Shown here: positions 1 through 10,513 of the stretch, piece by piece
Layout of the letters: every line of letters begins with the position of its first letter
Numbering within the stretch: the first letter of the stretch is position 1
From: Isoetes taiwanensis
Lineage: Eukaryota; Streptophyta; Lycopodiopsida; Isoetales; Isoetaceae
Direction of reading: 5' to 3'
DNA: 64,000 bases
NCBI GenBank assembly: GCA_021234155.1
Contig: JAJEKV010000034.1
Coordinates: forward strand, 5,930,028 to 5,994,027
Notes under the pieces: generated by a model
Told to the model about the DNA's origin: nothing
What the model saw: the letters and a program-made list of their open reading frames with translations, nothing else
Databases searched by the model: none
Made by a program: the position numbers and the translations under genes

Positions 1-175
1 ACAGAAGATCCTTTACAAAGAGGCTCCACTTGAAAAAAAATGAGAAGATCCTTTACAAAGAGGCGCTCCAGCTCGAAAATGACAGAAGATCCTTTACAAA
101 GAGGCGCTCCAGCTCGAAAAATGACAGAAGATCCTTTACAAAGATCCTTTACAAAGAGGCGCTCGACTTGAAAAT
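1..175. repeat. Minisatellite, about 41-bp unit
   Basis: Four imperfect head-to-tail copies of a unit of about 41 bp, each holding the core agatcctttacaaagaggc and a short A-rich spacer. The last copy has an extra partial core. An open frame runs through it, but its protein only repeats the unit, so I do not call it a gene. The array may continue left of the window. Confidence 0.85.
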
Positions 176-358
176 GGCATCAAATGAAAGAGCCAGCCAA
201 GGCGGTTCAGAAACTCTAAAGAAAGAGCCGATCGACGCAGTCTGGCCCCTTGGCATCAAGACGACGCCATAGCCGGAGCTCCGCCAGAGGAAAAAGAAAT
301 GAACAGTGAAAATGCCACGTCAGCAGAAAATGCCCCACACCAATTTTCACGTTACACG

Positions 359-455
359 AATGTTTAGGTGTCGCAGATTCCGGCCAGAAAATTGGCCTCC
401 GCGCTGACGCGCGTCGGCCAATTTTCTAGGCCGGAATCTGCTCCACCTAAACATT
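359..455. repeat. GC-rich foldback (inverted repeat)
   Basis: Two arms of about 38-40 bp (359-396 and 416-455) are nearly perfect reverse complements, separated by a CG-rich loop of about 19 bp. The outer ends read aatgtttaggtg and cacctaaacatt. Single-base bulges are the only mismatches. It would form a strong hairpin in DNA or RNA. It may be a small foldback transposon, but I see no clear target-site duplication. Confidence 0.8.
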
Positions 456-553
456 CCTATATACAAAGGATCCCGGTAAGGCGTTGGGTTGAGTGACCCA
501 CCATTTCAAAACCATTGGCTATCTACAATGGGGTCTTTTTGGGTTGCCCCTAA

Positions 554-689
554 GGCTGGGTTCACATGCAACCATAGCCGGAGATGGCAGATGCTGCTTT
601 TTGGCGATGGCAGATGATGATGGTGCATGTAAAAAGGCCTGCCTTTTTACGTGATGGTGAGGGTTGCCATCGTGCATGTGAACCGGCTC
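554..689. mobile_element. 136-bp MITE, PIF/Harbinger-like
   Basis: The ends carry inverted repeats sharing the core ggttcacatgc. They are flanked by TAA at 551-553 and 690-692. A related sequence at 5728-5754 has the same flanks (gggttgcccc and gggggcaaaccctcg) joined with nothing between them, which supports insertion. The interior is itself partly palindromic, around two paired aaaaaggc-type blocks. A 3-bp TAA duplication is typical of PIF/Harbinger elements; assignment to that superfamily is inference. No coding capacity. Confidence 0.75.
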
Positions 690-699
690 TAAGGGGGCA

Positions 700-1584
700 A
701 ACCCTCGTTTTGTGGCATATTACAAATATATGCTAGTATATGCTCGGAATATGTCAATAACTGCTCCAAACCCATTATTGGCTGTATATTATCGGTCGAT
801 TATGTTGCTGGGCAGCCACTCTGGCAATCGGCTAACCGATACGTCTTGCTCGAAGGAGGTAAGGCAGGATAGAAAAAATTGACCAGAATAGAAAATGAAA
901 TTTTGGGTCGAATGAGCAAGCGAATAGTTATGAACGTTTAGGGTTATGTCGGATCATCGGTGACCGCTTGGAAAGAATCACTATATGCTCAGTCGCATCT
1001 GCTCTTGCCACAATTATATTGTTTCCTGCCTCTGGAAACTTGTGAATGAATGTAGGAACAGATGTCGTAGCCAAGTTTTGGTGCTAAAGTTTTGATTCAA
1101 GTTCGAATATAAGATGGTGATGATAAAAAACGAAAAAACACAGAAAGAACGATGGATCCGTAGAAGTATTTCGTGATAAGCATTTCGTGATTATTCACAA
1201 TTGTACAATACAGTAAGATCGTATCGATTTTCTATTGTTAGTGGATACTTGTTGTAGAAATGGCATGGATATACAGATGTAGTGATGTATTTTTGCTGCT
1301 CAAAAAATGTGAAGCAGGTGTATAGGAAATGAGCGCAAGTTCAAAAAAGCTGATTAGGATGGAAAACGGCTTTCTACAGATGTCTTATAGAGTTTCAAAT
1401 ATCATATTTTTCTTATTGGATTTTATATGCTATACAATTGGCTGGGATTCCATACAATTTATGAAATAATTATTTGTTAAAACCGAAGGTGCAGATAGAG
1501 ATTTGTTGCTTGTGGACTGTCATAGAATATGGAAATTGTCATGTTCTTTTGCTGCTAGAGGTATAGTCTCGTCTTTGTAGATTT
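700..1584. other. Intergenic, no gene seen
   Basis: AT-rich sequence without a convincing open frame. Its first 100 bp match, at low identity, the sequence to the right of the empty MITE site at 5755 onward, so both ends of this repeat belong to one old dispersed family. Confidence 0.5.
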
Positions 1585-1787
1585 GGCATGGCACTGTGCT
1601 CTGCTCTAGATTTGTAATATTTCCGTAGTCCTTACCTCTTGCCTCATTGTCCTTGTAGTAGTTCCTACTGCATGTCTTCAAGTATGACATGGCACTGTGC
1701 TCTCCTCTAGATTTGTAATATTGTTGTAGTCCTTAGGTCTTTGCCACAATGTCCTTGTAGTAGTTCCTACCTTCTATCTTCAATCTA
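1585..1787. repeat. 101-bp direct tandem repeat, two copies
   Basis: Two adjacent copies start at 1585 and 1686, each opening with catggcactgtgctct and holding ctctagatttgtaatatt and gtccttgtagtagttccta. They differ at a modest number of positions. It appears non-coding. Confidence 0.85.
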
Positions 1788-2112
1788 GGGCCTTCTAGTT
1801 TTAGGTTTGATTCTTGTTCCATTACTTAATATTGTATAGTACTGATTTTTGGTGCAGGTTTGGTATTAGTTTGTGATGTGCACTATAAGTTAAGATACGG
1901 TGTTCCTTGTCCCTTTTGTTGGAGGTCTGTCCCTTAGGTGCTTATCTACCATATGTGTTTCTATTCCCTTTAGCGACTTTGCCATTTAATGATGGAGATA
2001 GTGCAGATAGTTGATGTTGTATGGGCATTAACTTCTAATTTGAAATGTCTAAATCAAATGCCTACTATCATGTTTGTCTTTGCATTTTTATTTGTCTGAC
2101 ATTTTGCTTTGG

Positions 2113-2880
2113 TAAATATGTATGCAATATGGTTGAGCCTGATGATGTGAAAAAAGTGTGAGAGAAAATGGAATGTCTCGATATAGTCTCATGGACTAGT
2201 TTAGTTGCTGCATATGCACATGACGGGTTTCTTACCAATGAAGTTTCTTACCTTTTTGAAAAAATGCACGAGGAAGATCTTAAGCCAAATGAGGCCACTT
2301 TTGTTTCTATTCTCACTGCATGTGCCACCAACTATGGAACTGGGAAAGTCAATTCATAACTATATTATTGACCATAATCTTCTGCAAAATGTAATGTTGG
2401 AAAATTCACTAGTAATTATGTACACAAAAAATGGCAATCTTGATGATGCATTTTAGATTTTCAACAATATGCATAAAAAAACATCATCTCATGGACGACC
2501 ATGTTAGTAGGATACGCAAGTCATGGGTATGATTCTTATACTCTTTATTTCTTCAGACAAGTGCAGGAAGGTGGCATCAGATCCAATGAGGTTTCATTTC
2601 TTTATATGTTACCTGCATGTAGCCATACAGGCCTGTTGGCAGAATGTGTTACCTATTTTTTCCTTGTTACAAAGGATCATGCCATGACCCCATTAATGGA
2701 GCATCGTTGATCTTCTTGAATAAAATATTCAAAATAAAATGCCAATTGAACCTGACGATGTTGTGTGGATGCCTTATCTTAATGCTTGCAGAATTTGTGA
2801 TGATGCAGAATGAGGAACGTGTGCCACCCCTCCAAGCTGCACCTTGTATACTACTTTCATACATCTGCAAATCCTGAATA
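2113..2880 (+). pseudogene. PPR protein pseudogene, C-terminal part
   Basis: Pentatricopeptide repeat proteins bind organelle RNA and guide its editing or processing. Three adjacent frames together show plant PLS-type PPR motifs. The first (2168-2359) reads like one repeat (DIVSWTSLVAAYAHDG, then FEKMHEEDLKPNEATFVSIL). The next frame (2340-2456) gives IHNYIID and a further repeat. The third (2501-2670) gives MLVGYASHGY and SNEVSFLYMLPACSHTGLL. A degenerate E-domain-like tail follows to 2877. At least three frameshifts and stop codons break it, and no start or full repeat array is present. There is no sign of a terminal DYW domain. The PPR identity is firm; the gene is dead. Confidence 0.85.
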
Positions 2881-2889
2881 AAAGTCAAC

Positions 2890-3219
2890 ATATTTTTTCT
2901 CTCAATTTAACCCATCAATACCAAGGCCAAATGTTTATGTTTCTTGAGATGCATTTGGAGGACAAGATAATTTGAAAGAACTAGTTTTTGGCTCCACTAT
3001 TGTAGTTGAATAGGATTGTAATCGTGATTGTACCATCTAGATGTTGTGGCTATATGAGATGGAAAAAGCATGTGACAATGTTATGATTTCTTACAAGAAA
3101 ACTGAGACTAAAAATGTATACATATGTGTCAATATATGGTAGCACAAGGGATTCACATGGAATATGAAGGAATGGCAAGGGAAACTTGGTTTTATGGGCT
3201 GTTGTGATTTCCTGCTCTG
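2890..3219. other. Intergenic, nothing recognised
   Basis: AT-rich stretch between the PPR remnant and the next open frame. I see no motif, repeat or coding signal. Confidence 0.4.
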
Positions 3220-3657
3220 TTGGAAATGGATCATGCAATTGAGCGTTTTAGGGCAAATAAAACATCATGGAACAATGGCACACTTATATTAGCAATTTCT
3301 ACCTGTGTTCAACACAGGACCCTTCTTTCAAACCATTACGTTGGCAAATGCTTCTTACAAAATTTTGGTTGGAAAAAGAAAGTTTTAATAAAACATAGAT
3401 TTTTAAACGTTTTAATCATTGGCAAAAGCAAAAGGCTCTCGAACAAAACTGACCATTGGTTTGTGCCTGATGTTTTCTTCCCCTTCAAAAAGGGTCTGAG
3501 GCCAGACGCGCTTGAGAAATTCGAGCATTGCCATCATCTCAACTTCTATGCACTCTTGGTAAGGGGCTTCTTGATTCTTAGCTCCAAAAGCTTAGAGTTC
3601 CAGAAGCATGGGCTTAGGGTTTTGCATAGGCCTACAACCAGTTTCGAGGCATGGTAA
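3220..3657 (+). CDS. Open frame of 145 codons, unrecognised
   Basis: An uninterrupted frame with an ATG start. The product is basic and mixed in composition (for example GLRPDALEKFEHCHHLNFYALL) with no domain I can name. No signal peptide or membrane segment stands out. No upstream promoter or nearby partner supports it. It could be chance or a transposon remnant; I keep it only because it is long for this AT-rich region. Confidence 0.15.
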   Translation: MEMDHAIERFRANKTSWNNGTLILAISTCVQHRTLLSNHYVGKCFLQNFGWKKKVLIKHRFLNVLIIGKSKRLSNKTDHWFVPDVFFPFKKGLRPDALEKFEHCHHLNFYALLVRGFLILSSKSLEFQKHGLRVLHRPTTSFEAW

Positions 3658-3733
3658 ATGAGGCAAGCGATAAACAACTAGCAGGCCTGCCGTTCACTGC
3701 CCTAACTGCAAGCAAACTGCACAGGACTGGTCG

Positions 3734-3813
3734 AATTTGCATAAGGATGATTGCAGCAATTCGGAACAGGTAGGATTTGCACAAGGATGATTGCAGCGAC
3801 CCAGAACAGGTCA
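3734..3813. repeat. 40-bp tandem repeat, two copies plus partial
   Basis: Units start near 3734 and 3774, each with atttgcacaaggatgattgc (first copy varies) followed by gaacaggt. A third partial copy begins near 3814. Confidence 0.8.
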
Positions 3814-3849
3814 GATTTGCAGAAGGTATAACCCCATGGATTGGAGTTG

Positions 3850-5720
3850 TCAGTAAGCCATACTAAATGGATGTGACATTTTATGTATTTATATGGTATA
3901 TAGATACATACTATGGCACGTCACCAGGGTATAATTAGACCCTTATGGGTTGATAGGGGATAACTTGGGCTAACCTAAAAGGGTTTTTATTAGCTATATT
4001 AAAATATTAGTGGGTAAATAACCTAATTAGGCTAAGTAGGTTATTAATTAGTAAAAGTCAGCCAACTAAGCAGTGCCACCTGGCCCAAATCTACTGCAAG
4101 CAGAGAAGCCTTTCGTGACAATGACTCTAGCCAAGAGACTGGTTAGTCCTTAGATAGTTTGTGCTTCAGCGAACCCTTCTCTGATTAGATGGAATAGTTA
4201 ATTTCTCTTTTATGTGTTACTAAGATGATGAGGGATACTTTGATTATGATTGTGTTCTCTCTTTCTATTTCTGCTGTGTGTCTGGGGTTAAGGGAGAGTA
4301 GAGATTTGAATGCTTCCTAGAAGTAGAGATGTCTCTAGCTAGAACACTTAAGGCCCAGTAAATGCAGCCTCTGCACAAGAGCCCACCTGGCTGTGGATGC
4401 TATATCGTGATTCAGCACCAGTTAATGGCTACAATGGTGAAACGGAAGTGTGGTCTTGCTTAGCGTGGCTATAGGACTCCTACAGTGTGCTAGGCTTATA
4501 GTCAGTCCTCACGTTAGGGCCGGGTATGGGATAGTCAGTCCTCGTGTTGGGGCCGGGTATGGGTCCGACACCTCCTAGGTCGCAGGAAACCTGCCTATAT
4601 GGACGTCTTAAGTCGATGGGTGCGCCGAGGCGGCCCATGGATTTTGGGGGATTCAAGTCGGGTACGGATGCGGGGGTCGCTAAGGAGGCACGCATTCTCT
4701 AGTATACCCAGGGATCCATTGTGCCCGGGACGGGGACGCCTCCCTGACCTGCCTCATCGGACCGAGGAGATGTAACCCGAAGTAGTCTCATAGGGTGATC
4801 CCATGAGATTACATTTCCGGAAGGCTACAATCACGCCATAGCATGTTTCAGTCTATCTGCAAAGTGTGCACAGAAGGGGCGGATGGAGCGGACTACCTAG
4901 CCATTGTTCTATACCAGCCAATGCCATATTATACCTCTGTCTGCTGATATTTTGAGGCCCTGACCGTCAGTCGACCCCATGGAGTCCGAGCCCAGGGTAG
5001 AGCCCTTATTTATGGTATTTTGCTTATGTTATCGTGTACTTGTATTACCATATGGATGATGGATGGACCATCCTTCGTGGTGGTATATTATTTTGAGCAT
5101 GATTGTTGTGTGCTAACATGTATGTACGCTTCCGCTGTATGGGACTCCCATAGAGGACGTGGGACGAATGATACCTCTGTGCTCCTCACCTGGACACTTG
5201 GCCATCCCAAGTGGTCCGAGTTAGACGGAGGGCCTTTCCATGGTGATCTAGTTGCCAGGGGAGGGGAATTCCACGTATTTATATGATGGGAGCATCGTGT
5301 AGATTCAGGGCGCATCACAATGGAGATGTGCAAGATTACTTTGAGTTGCATGTTTCAACGGATGCTTGGGCTTTAGAAGATGCCACTCAAAACTTACAAT
5401 CAGAATAGATGAGAAAATAAAGGATTGATCTTCGTGTGTTTCCCGAAACTTCTGCCGAATATGCTCGTTTCAACTCTTTCCTGGCTTGCAGGCAGATCAA
5501 TCTGTCCAAAACCTATTGAGCTTGATCTATTAATCCGTTTGGCCTTCTGGTTCCAGGCTCAACGACTACCATTCCTACCTTTTTGGACCTTTTGTCATCC
5601 TATAGCCATAGCCGGCCGCAATCCCGCAGTCCGCCATAGTTGTCCTCAGGGCTTTTTGGTAGAAAAAATATTATAATTTATTGTTATGGTGTGTGATTGG
5701 GATGTTCACGAGTTGTTTCC
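3850..5720. other. Non-coding stretch, possible LTR-type remnant
   Basis: No gene is supported. At 4498-4563 there is a 33-bp direct repeat in two copies around gttggggccgggtatggg. The opening (3870-4030, with ggcacgtcacca) loosely resembles 16510-16650, suggesting a shared dispersed element. The short open frames here overlap on both strands and show no domain. Confidence 0.35.
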
Positions 5721-5727
5721 AATTTTT

Positions 5728-5754
5728 GGGTTGCCCCTAGGGGGGCAAACCCTC
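5728..5754. other. Related empty site of the 136-bp MITE
   Basis: The sequence gggttgcccctagggggg with caaaccctcg matches the two flanks of the MITE at 554-689 joined directly. Weaker similarity continues on the right (tatatgctggaatatac against tatatgctcggaatatg), so it is a paralogous copy that never received the element. Confidence 0.7.
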
Positions 5755-5930
5755 GCTTATGTGGGTTTGTGATATATTCTAGGTATATGCTGGAATATAC
5801 CTAAGATATGCTGGTGACTGCTTCAAACCTGTTGTTCCCTATAAACTGGCGGTCATCTGCGTTCTCGATTGAGGATATTTCAACCGGGTGCTTCTTATTC
5901 GTGCTTCTTCTTGAGTGCGTTTATGCTGCG

Positions 5931-6006
5931 GCGAATCTTTTCGAAGACCAGAGGCAGAGAATTCAGGTGCGAATCTTTTCGGCGACCAGAGACAGAGAAT
6001 TCAGGT
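5931..6006. repeat. 38-bp tandem repeat, two copies
   Basis: Units 5931-5968 and 5969-6006 differ at only a few bases. Each begins gcgaatcttttcg and ends cagagaattcaggt. Confidence 0.85.
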
Positions 6007-6009
6007 TTT

Positions 6010-7029
6010 CTCAAATAGAACATAGAGAATGTTCAGGTTAGATAGATGCAATGTCAGATCGCAATTTGTTCAGCATGTATAAATGTTTTGGATTCAGAGT
6101 TTTTATCTTCCAAGCACAAGAAATACTAACTATTCCGTTGCTAACTGTTTTGAAGAAATACTATGCATCATTCGGTCTATGACAATTGCCATACACATAT
6201 ATACCAAAATAGTGCAGGCATTGAATACGATGATAATGGTAATTGGGTCTGGCACTATGCCCTTCTCTTGCATTTCTTCAAGAAGTTTGCAGATTTTCAC
6301 TGCAAATTCAGTTTATACATAGCTTGCCATCCAACATATACATCCGCCTTTTGTGTTTTCTCAAATACATCCTGGCATTCTCCCTGGCACTGCACTTAGT
6401 ACATATATTAATGAGGACATTTCCGTCAACAACCTTTGCAATTCTTTGATGGTGTACAAATGTTTTGGATTAGAGTTTATGATCCTCTTGAAGTACCGGT
6501 AGTCCGCATGCTTGCAGGGCTTTCATGAACCTCTGATACTTGCAACACTTCAATCAAACAACGGTAATAACAAACAAAGAATCTGCTTAGTCGATTTATT
6601 GCTAAAAAAAATCAAGCCATTCTATCTATTGCCATTCTAAAAGATTGTTGAATGATTTTCTCATATTTGTCTTTCTCACCCAGCAGCTGCAGATTCTATT
6701 CGAATCCTTAAAACATTTAAGGACGTCTTCCTATATCATGTTGCCAATATTACATTATGAAATGTGGCAAGTCCTCAAGAAACAAGCCATAGGTCTGGCC
6801 AAATCATCATACTATCATTAGTCCGCATAGAGACAAGGCTTGAATTTTGCATATCAACAAGCTGTTTCATATGGTTTCTTGTGTTACACAAACTATGATC
6901 TTCTGCATTTGGGATTAAATACTGTGCAACTCTTTCAATTTCTTCATTCAGACAACTTTTTGCTTTAATAACTGTTTTTTGAACTGTTGCAATTCAATCT
7001 GATAAAGCTCAGCTGCAGCATCGAAAAGG
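6010..7029. other. Intergenic, no gene seen
   Basis: AT-rich; several overlapping short frames between 6083 and 6449 are mutually exclusive and resemble nothing known. The right end may already belong to the LINE remnant that follows. Confidence 0.4.
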
Positions 7030-7799
7030 CACTTGCCATGGCTGAATCTCCTCAGCGTTTGAAACGACGTTGGAAAGAGCATTGCACTACATGGTTTGCC
7101 CGTTGGGCTGTGCAACCAGAGCACTGCCTGATGCTTGTCAGTTCTGATCCTGAGCTTTTGCAACAATATCTCAATGGTCGTTTTTCTCAAAAGATATGGG
7201 ACGCAGTTACTTTGGCCCAAGTGAAAACTGGTCATTATCATGCACACCTAAATCCCACCTTGACACCAGGGCCCCAAGCTTATTTGCCTGATTCATTGTC
7301 CAGGAACAAGCTTGTAGCTATTGCATCAATTCGCACGGGGTCTCACAGGCTACGGATTGAGACAGGTAGATAGGAGTGGCCGCAATTGCCGCGAGAAGCG
7401 AGACTATGTGCTGTTGCGGCCATGAGTTATTGAAGATGAAAGCCATACTCTTCCGAAGTTGCCCCGCTTTTGAGATAGTCCGGAATCATTTTTTGACCTT
7501 AGCATTCCATTCCACGCTTCCACAACTTCTCAGAGCACCATCTGTGCATGACTTGGCATTATACATACTTGAGGTTCTAGATAAACGTCTGCAATTACTG
7601 AGCCCTCAATAGTCATTATCTCCGCTTGTCTAGTATCATCATTACTGCAAAGGTTTTTCCCTTGAAAACCGTTCGAGGCAGGGGTTTTTTAATCCTAGTA
7701 GTAATGATTGTACTAGCCCATTGTATGGGTCCCATGACCTATTGGTCTCCGTGGACATTAAAAAAACTATTCTATTCTATTCTATTCTATTTTATTCTT
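7030..7799 (+). mobile_element. LINE 3' end, microsatellite-tailed family
   Basis: This is the last part of a LINE reverse-transcriptase protein plus its 3' untranslated end. The frame 7038-7373 ends with ASIRTGSHRLRIETGR, matching the LINE at 37.9-41.5 kb (HLRIETGRW). A shifted frame then gives the zinc-binding remnant (MCCCGH, then SCPAFEIVRN). After the stop comes the family's 3' end (tattggtctccgtggac, then attaaaa), shared with 41490-41520 and 60301-60342. It ends in a tail of ttcta repeats (about 7770-7798). It is 5' truncated and has at least two frame breaks. The domain identity comes from comparison inside this window and from known LINE C-terminal zinc motifs. Confidence 0.8.
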
Positions 7800-8180
7800 C
7801 TGATATTTGTTTGATCCAAGGTCTCTGAGCATCTTTGTTATGTTACACATCCCCAATATATAAACTCCGTCGTGGGTTCTCTATGTACAAAATCAAGCAA
7901 GGTTGCCAGTAGGCAATCTCTATTTTTGGGATACTTGACAATCTTGTGCATTTCATAATTGTTGTTCAACCTCAATTCTGAGCATGCACCTTCCCATAGT
8001 TAATATCTAGCATTATAACAGGTTTTTTTTTTTTTTGTGATTTTATACGCTTTTTGGCATGGTTTTCATATGCTTTCATGGGCGTATTGCACGAGGCATA
8101 CTAATCAGTACATCTAGAGTGCACCAAATTTGCATGCAATTTGTGCAATTTTTGTTTCATCCTCCTCAATGGTTAAGATC

Positions 8181-8252
8181 AGAGGGCTTACAAAGAAAGC
8201 CCTCTTTTAATTAAAAAATATCCAAGGGCTTATAATGAAAGCCCTTTTCTCA
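8181..8252. repeat. Two consecutive short hairpins
   Basis: Two stem-loops with related sequence: gagggcttacaaagaaagcc followed by ctc, and aagggcttataatgaaagcc followed by ctt. Each has a perfect stem of about 8-9 bp and a small A-rich loop, and they lie 21 bp apart. They could be one duplicated hairpin. Function unknown. Confidence 0.7.
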
Positions 8253-8270
8253 TGAAATTGGAAACAGCCG

Positions 8271-8406
8271 GAATTAGGGCACGGTTAGGGTTTGTTTGAT
8301 GTTGAATTCGATAACCCATCACGTTAATCCATTCATAGGAATTAGGGCACGGTTAGGGTTTGTTTGATGTTGAATTCGATAACCCATCACGTTAATCCAT
8401 TCATAA
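8271..8406. repeat. Perfect 68-bp tandem duplication
   Basis: Units 8271-8338 and 8339-8406 are identical to the eye, beginning gaattagggcacggttaggg. Complete identity suggests a very recent duplication or an assembly effect. Confidence 0.9.
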
Positions 8407-8707
8407 GATTGCTGGCAGATTCCCAAATGAGTATTGTAAGCCTTGCCGCTGCCTCGCAGCAGCTAGAAACTCTAACAGAGGAAGTAGGGCATTGCGTGGA
8501 AGCAAGTTTGCAGCACTTCCACCCAAATCAGCCGACCCATCTGATTCTTGTCCCAGGTATATGATGTAGATTGTTTTGGCTCCTTTATGTACACTGCCCT
8601 TTGTTCTTTCTATAGAAAACTCCAAATTAATTGTCATCGGATGCTAATTCCCTGCTTATGTTTTGTCATCTAGAAATTATTGAAATATTGAAATTGTATA
8701 TGATCCT

Positions 8708-8876
8708 TTGCAAAGGTTGGCTCATCCAGGAGGGGCTTTAGCAACGAATAAGGTCTCTGCGTTGGTTAAATTTTTGAAAAGGAAGCTTGAGAGTGGTCCA
8801 GTATCTTTAGATCCAGATCTTGTTGAATGTGCTGTGCATAATGCTAAGGCTTCAATCAAGCCAGGTATCCCTTGTA
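8708..8876 (+). pseudogene. Exon-like fragment of an unrecognised gene
   Basis: A coding-looking stretch reads LAHPGGALATNKVSALVKFL and on to NAKASIKP, then meets a plausible donor (ccag then gtatcc). The composition is that of a conserved soluble protein, but I cannot name the family. No partner exon is clear upstream. It sits just before a fragment of a different protein, so it may be part of a captured gene mosaic. Confidence 0.4.
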
Positions 8877-8935
8877 TTTTTAGGACGTTTCGATTTGCAC
8901 CGTTTGTTCTTAATGACTATGTCATTTCATGCTTT

Positions 8936-9042
8936 ACAAGGCATGTTTTGTTGAATAATCTAGTTGGTTCAGGGCCATATGGTCGTATTGTAGCATCTGA
9001 CGTTGAAATTACTGATGGGAAAAAGCCTACCGTTTTTGTAGT
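8936..9042 (+). pseudogene. Fragment of dihydrolipoamide acyltransferase (E2) subunit-binding domain
   Basis: The frame reads LLNNLVGSGPYGRIVASDVE, then ITDGKKPT. The GTGPxGRIxxxDVE pattern is the hallmark of the peripheral subunit-binding domain of 2-oxoacid dehydrogenase E2 subunits; plastid E2 proteins carry nearly the same string followed by xGxKP(T). Only this short piece is present, with no lipoyl or catalytic domain, and the surrounding frame runs into unrelated sequence on both sides. A splice donor-like gt follows the last codon. It looks like a single captured exon. Confidence 0.6.
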
Positions 9043-9066
9043 CCCTTGCATTTTCATTTTTGAAAT

Positions 9067-9660
9067 ATGGCGTTGCCTGATATGATGAGAATACATAGGT
9101 TTCTTGAGGAGTTTAACAAACTTTGTGAGATGGGATTCTTGGATGATGCATTAGAAGCTGCAGAGATTATGCAACAACAAGGAATTGTTATGACAAGAAA
9201 CAACGCATACTCCCTTCTACAGGAAGCTGAGAAACAGAAATCTTTAGAATGTGGTAGAAGACTCCGGTCTCTTATTCTTCACAGGTTTGATAGAATTTCT
9301 GTTCTAGGCGATCATCTCATACGGATTTTTTCTTGCCATAAGAGTTTATATGAAGCTAATTGGACATTTGATGCAATAGAGAAACAAACTTCATACACAT
9401 GGCTGCAATCATTCTAACAAATGCTAAGCTGGGGAAATGTTGTACAGCTCTTGACTTGTACCACAGAATGCACATATTGGAAATAAGAACTGATGCATAT
9501 ACATACGTTGCTGTCTTCAAGTCTTGCATGATGAAAAACTTGCTGTTTCATGGAAGGATTATACACGCTGAGGGCATTGTTAACAAACTCCAATTGGATG
9601 ATGTGATGGGGAGCACCCTCGTCCATATATATGCTATGTGCGAAGCCTTAGGAGATGCAT
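9067..9660 (+). pseudogene. PPR protein pseudogene, N-terminal part
   Basis: The first frame (9067-9417) starts with ATG and gives FNKLCEMGFLDDALEAAEIM, then NNAYSLLQEAEKQKSLECGR: the leading PPR motifs of plant PLS-class RNA-binding proteins. A frameshift near 9400 moves the match to the next frame (IILTNAKLGKCCTALDLYHR, then DAYTYVAVFKSC, then DDVMGSTLVHIYAMCEALGDA). The reading ends at about 9660 without the remaining repeats. So this is an amino-terminal piece with one clear frameshift and a truncation. It is not the missing half of the remnant at 2.1-2.9 kb as far as I can tell. Confidence 0.85.
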
Positions 9661-9864
9661 GCCAAAAGCCAAAGCATTCTGGCATATATATCAGAAGTGC
9701 CCGGATATTTACTGAGATCCTTTCTTTTCTGGAAAGCAATCAATATTTTAACTGAATTCATTCTTATTTTACTCGTGGTATATATTCGCAGGATGGCCAC
9801 ATCATTCTTGCTATGGACTCGTTGGATGGCCATTTGTGCATTTCAAATGTTTCTAACATAAAAC

Positions 9865-10050
9865 ATTGTCATATATCCAGATGAATAGTGACATTGCAAC
9901 AAACTATTTCAGCTAAAAATGCATTGTATTAAATGAAAATATAATGTAATGTCCTTGATGTTTTATACAATCTCTTGAATTAATAATTAATATTCACGCT
10001 CGTAAAGTTTGTCTATTTTTCCTTTTGTTCGAGCTTAAATTTTTTTTTTA
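9865..10050. other. AT-rich spacer, nothing recognised
   Basis: Short AT-rich stretch between the PPR remnant and the inverted-repeat element. Confidence 0.4.
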
Positions 10051-10513
10051 TATAACAACCAATACATAATTACCATTAACATTATTAACACAAACCATTG
10101 CATTCAATGCATTTAAATTAAAACCCCCCTTAAACCCCCTTTGGTTTGGGTGCATATTCACACGGGGGGGTTACGTAGGGCAGCGAGAGCTCTAAAAATA
10201 TATTTACAATACATGTACAAAATTGACACCATTAAGTACATTCTCTCAAACCTTATAGTATTTTACAAACCTTAATATATAGTATACAAAAACTTGTACA
10301 TGCATACCCCACAAACGAGGATCGCTATGTACGGTCCAGATCTTGGAATAAAGGGCAAATATGCCCATCCGACAGCTCTCGTTGCCCGGAGTAACCCCCC
10401 GTGTGAATATGCACTCAAACCAAAGGGGGTTTAAGGGGGGTTTTAATTTAAATGCATTGAATGCAATGGTTTGCGTTAATAATATTAATGGTAATTATGT
10501 ATTGGTTGTCATC
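10051..10513. mobile_element. Non-autonomous element with long terminal inverted repeats
   Basis: Arms of about 120-138 bp (10054-10190 and 10371-10510) are reverse complements with few mismatches. The outer tips read acaaccaatacataattacc and its complement; the arms include homopolymer C and G runs. About 180 bp of unique AT-rich sequence lies between. Neither arm nor loop codes for a transposase, so it is a MITE or foldback element. I cannot fix a target-site duplication. Confidence 0.8.

Noticed and set aside
4480-4695. Minus-strand frame with repeated PGPN-type residues
   Set aside because: It is produced by a 33-bp tandem repeat and has no domain or context.
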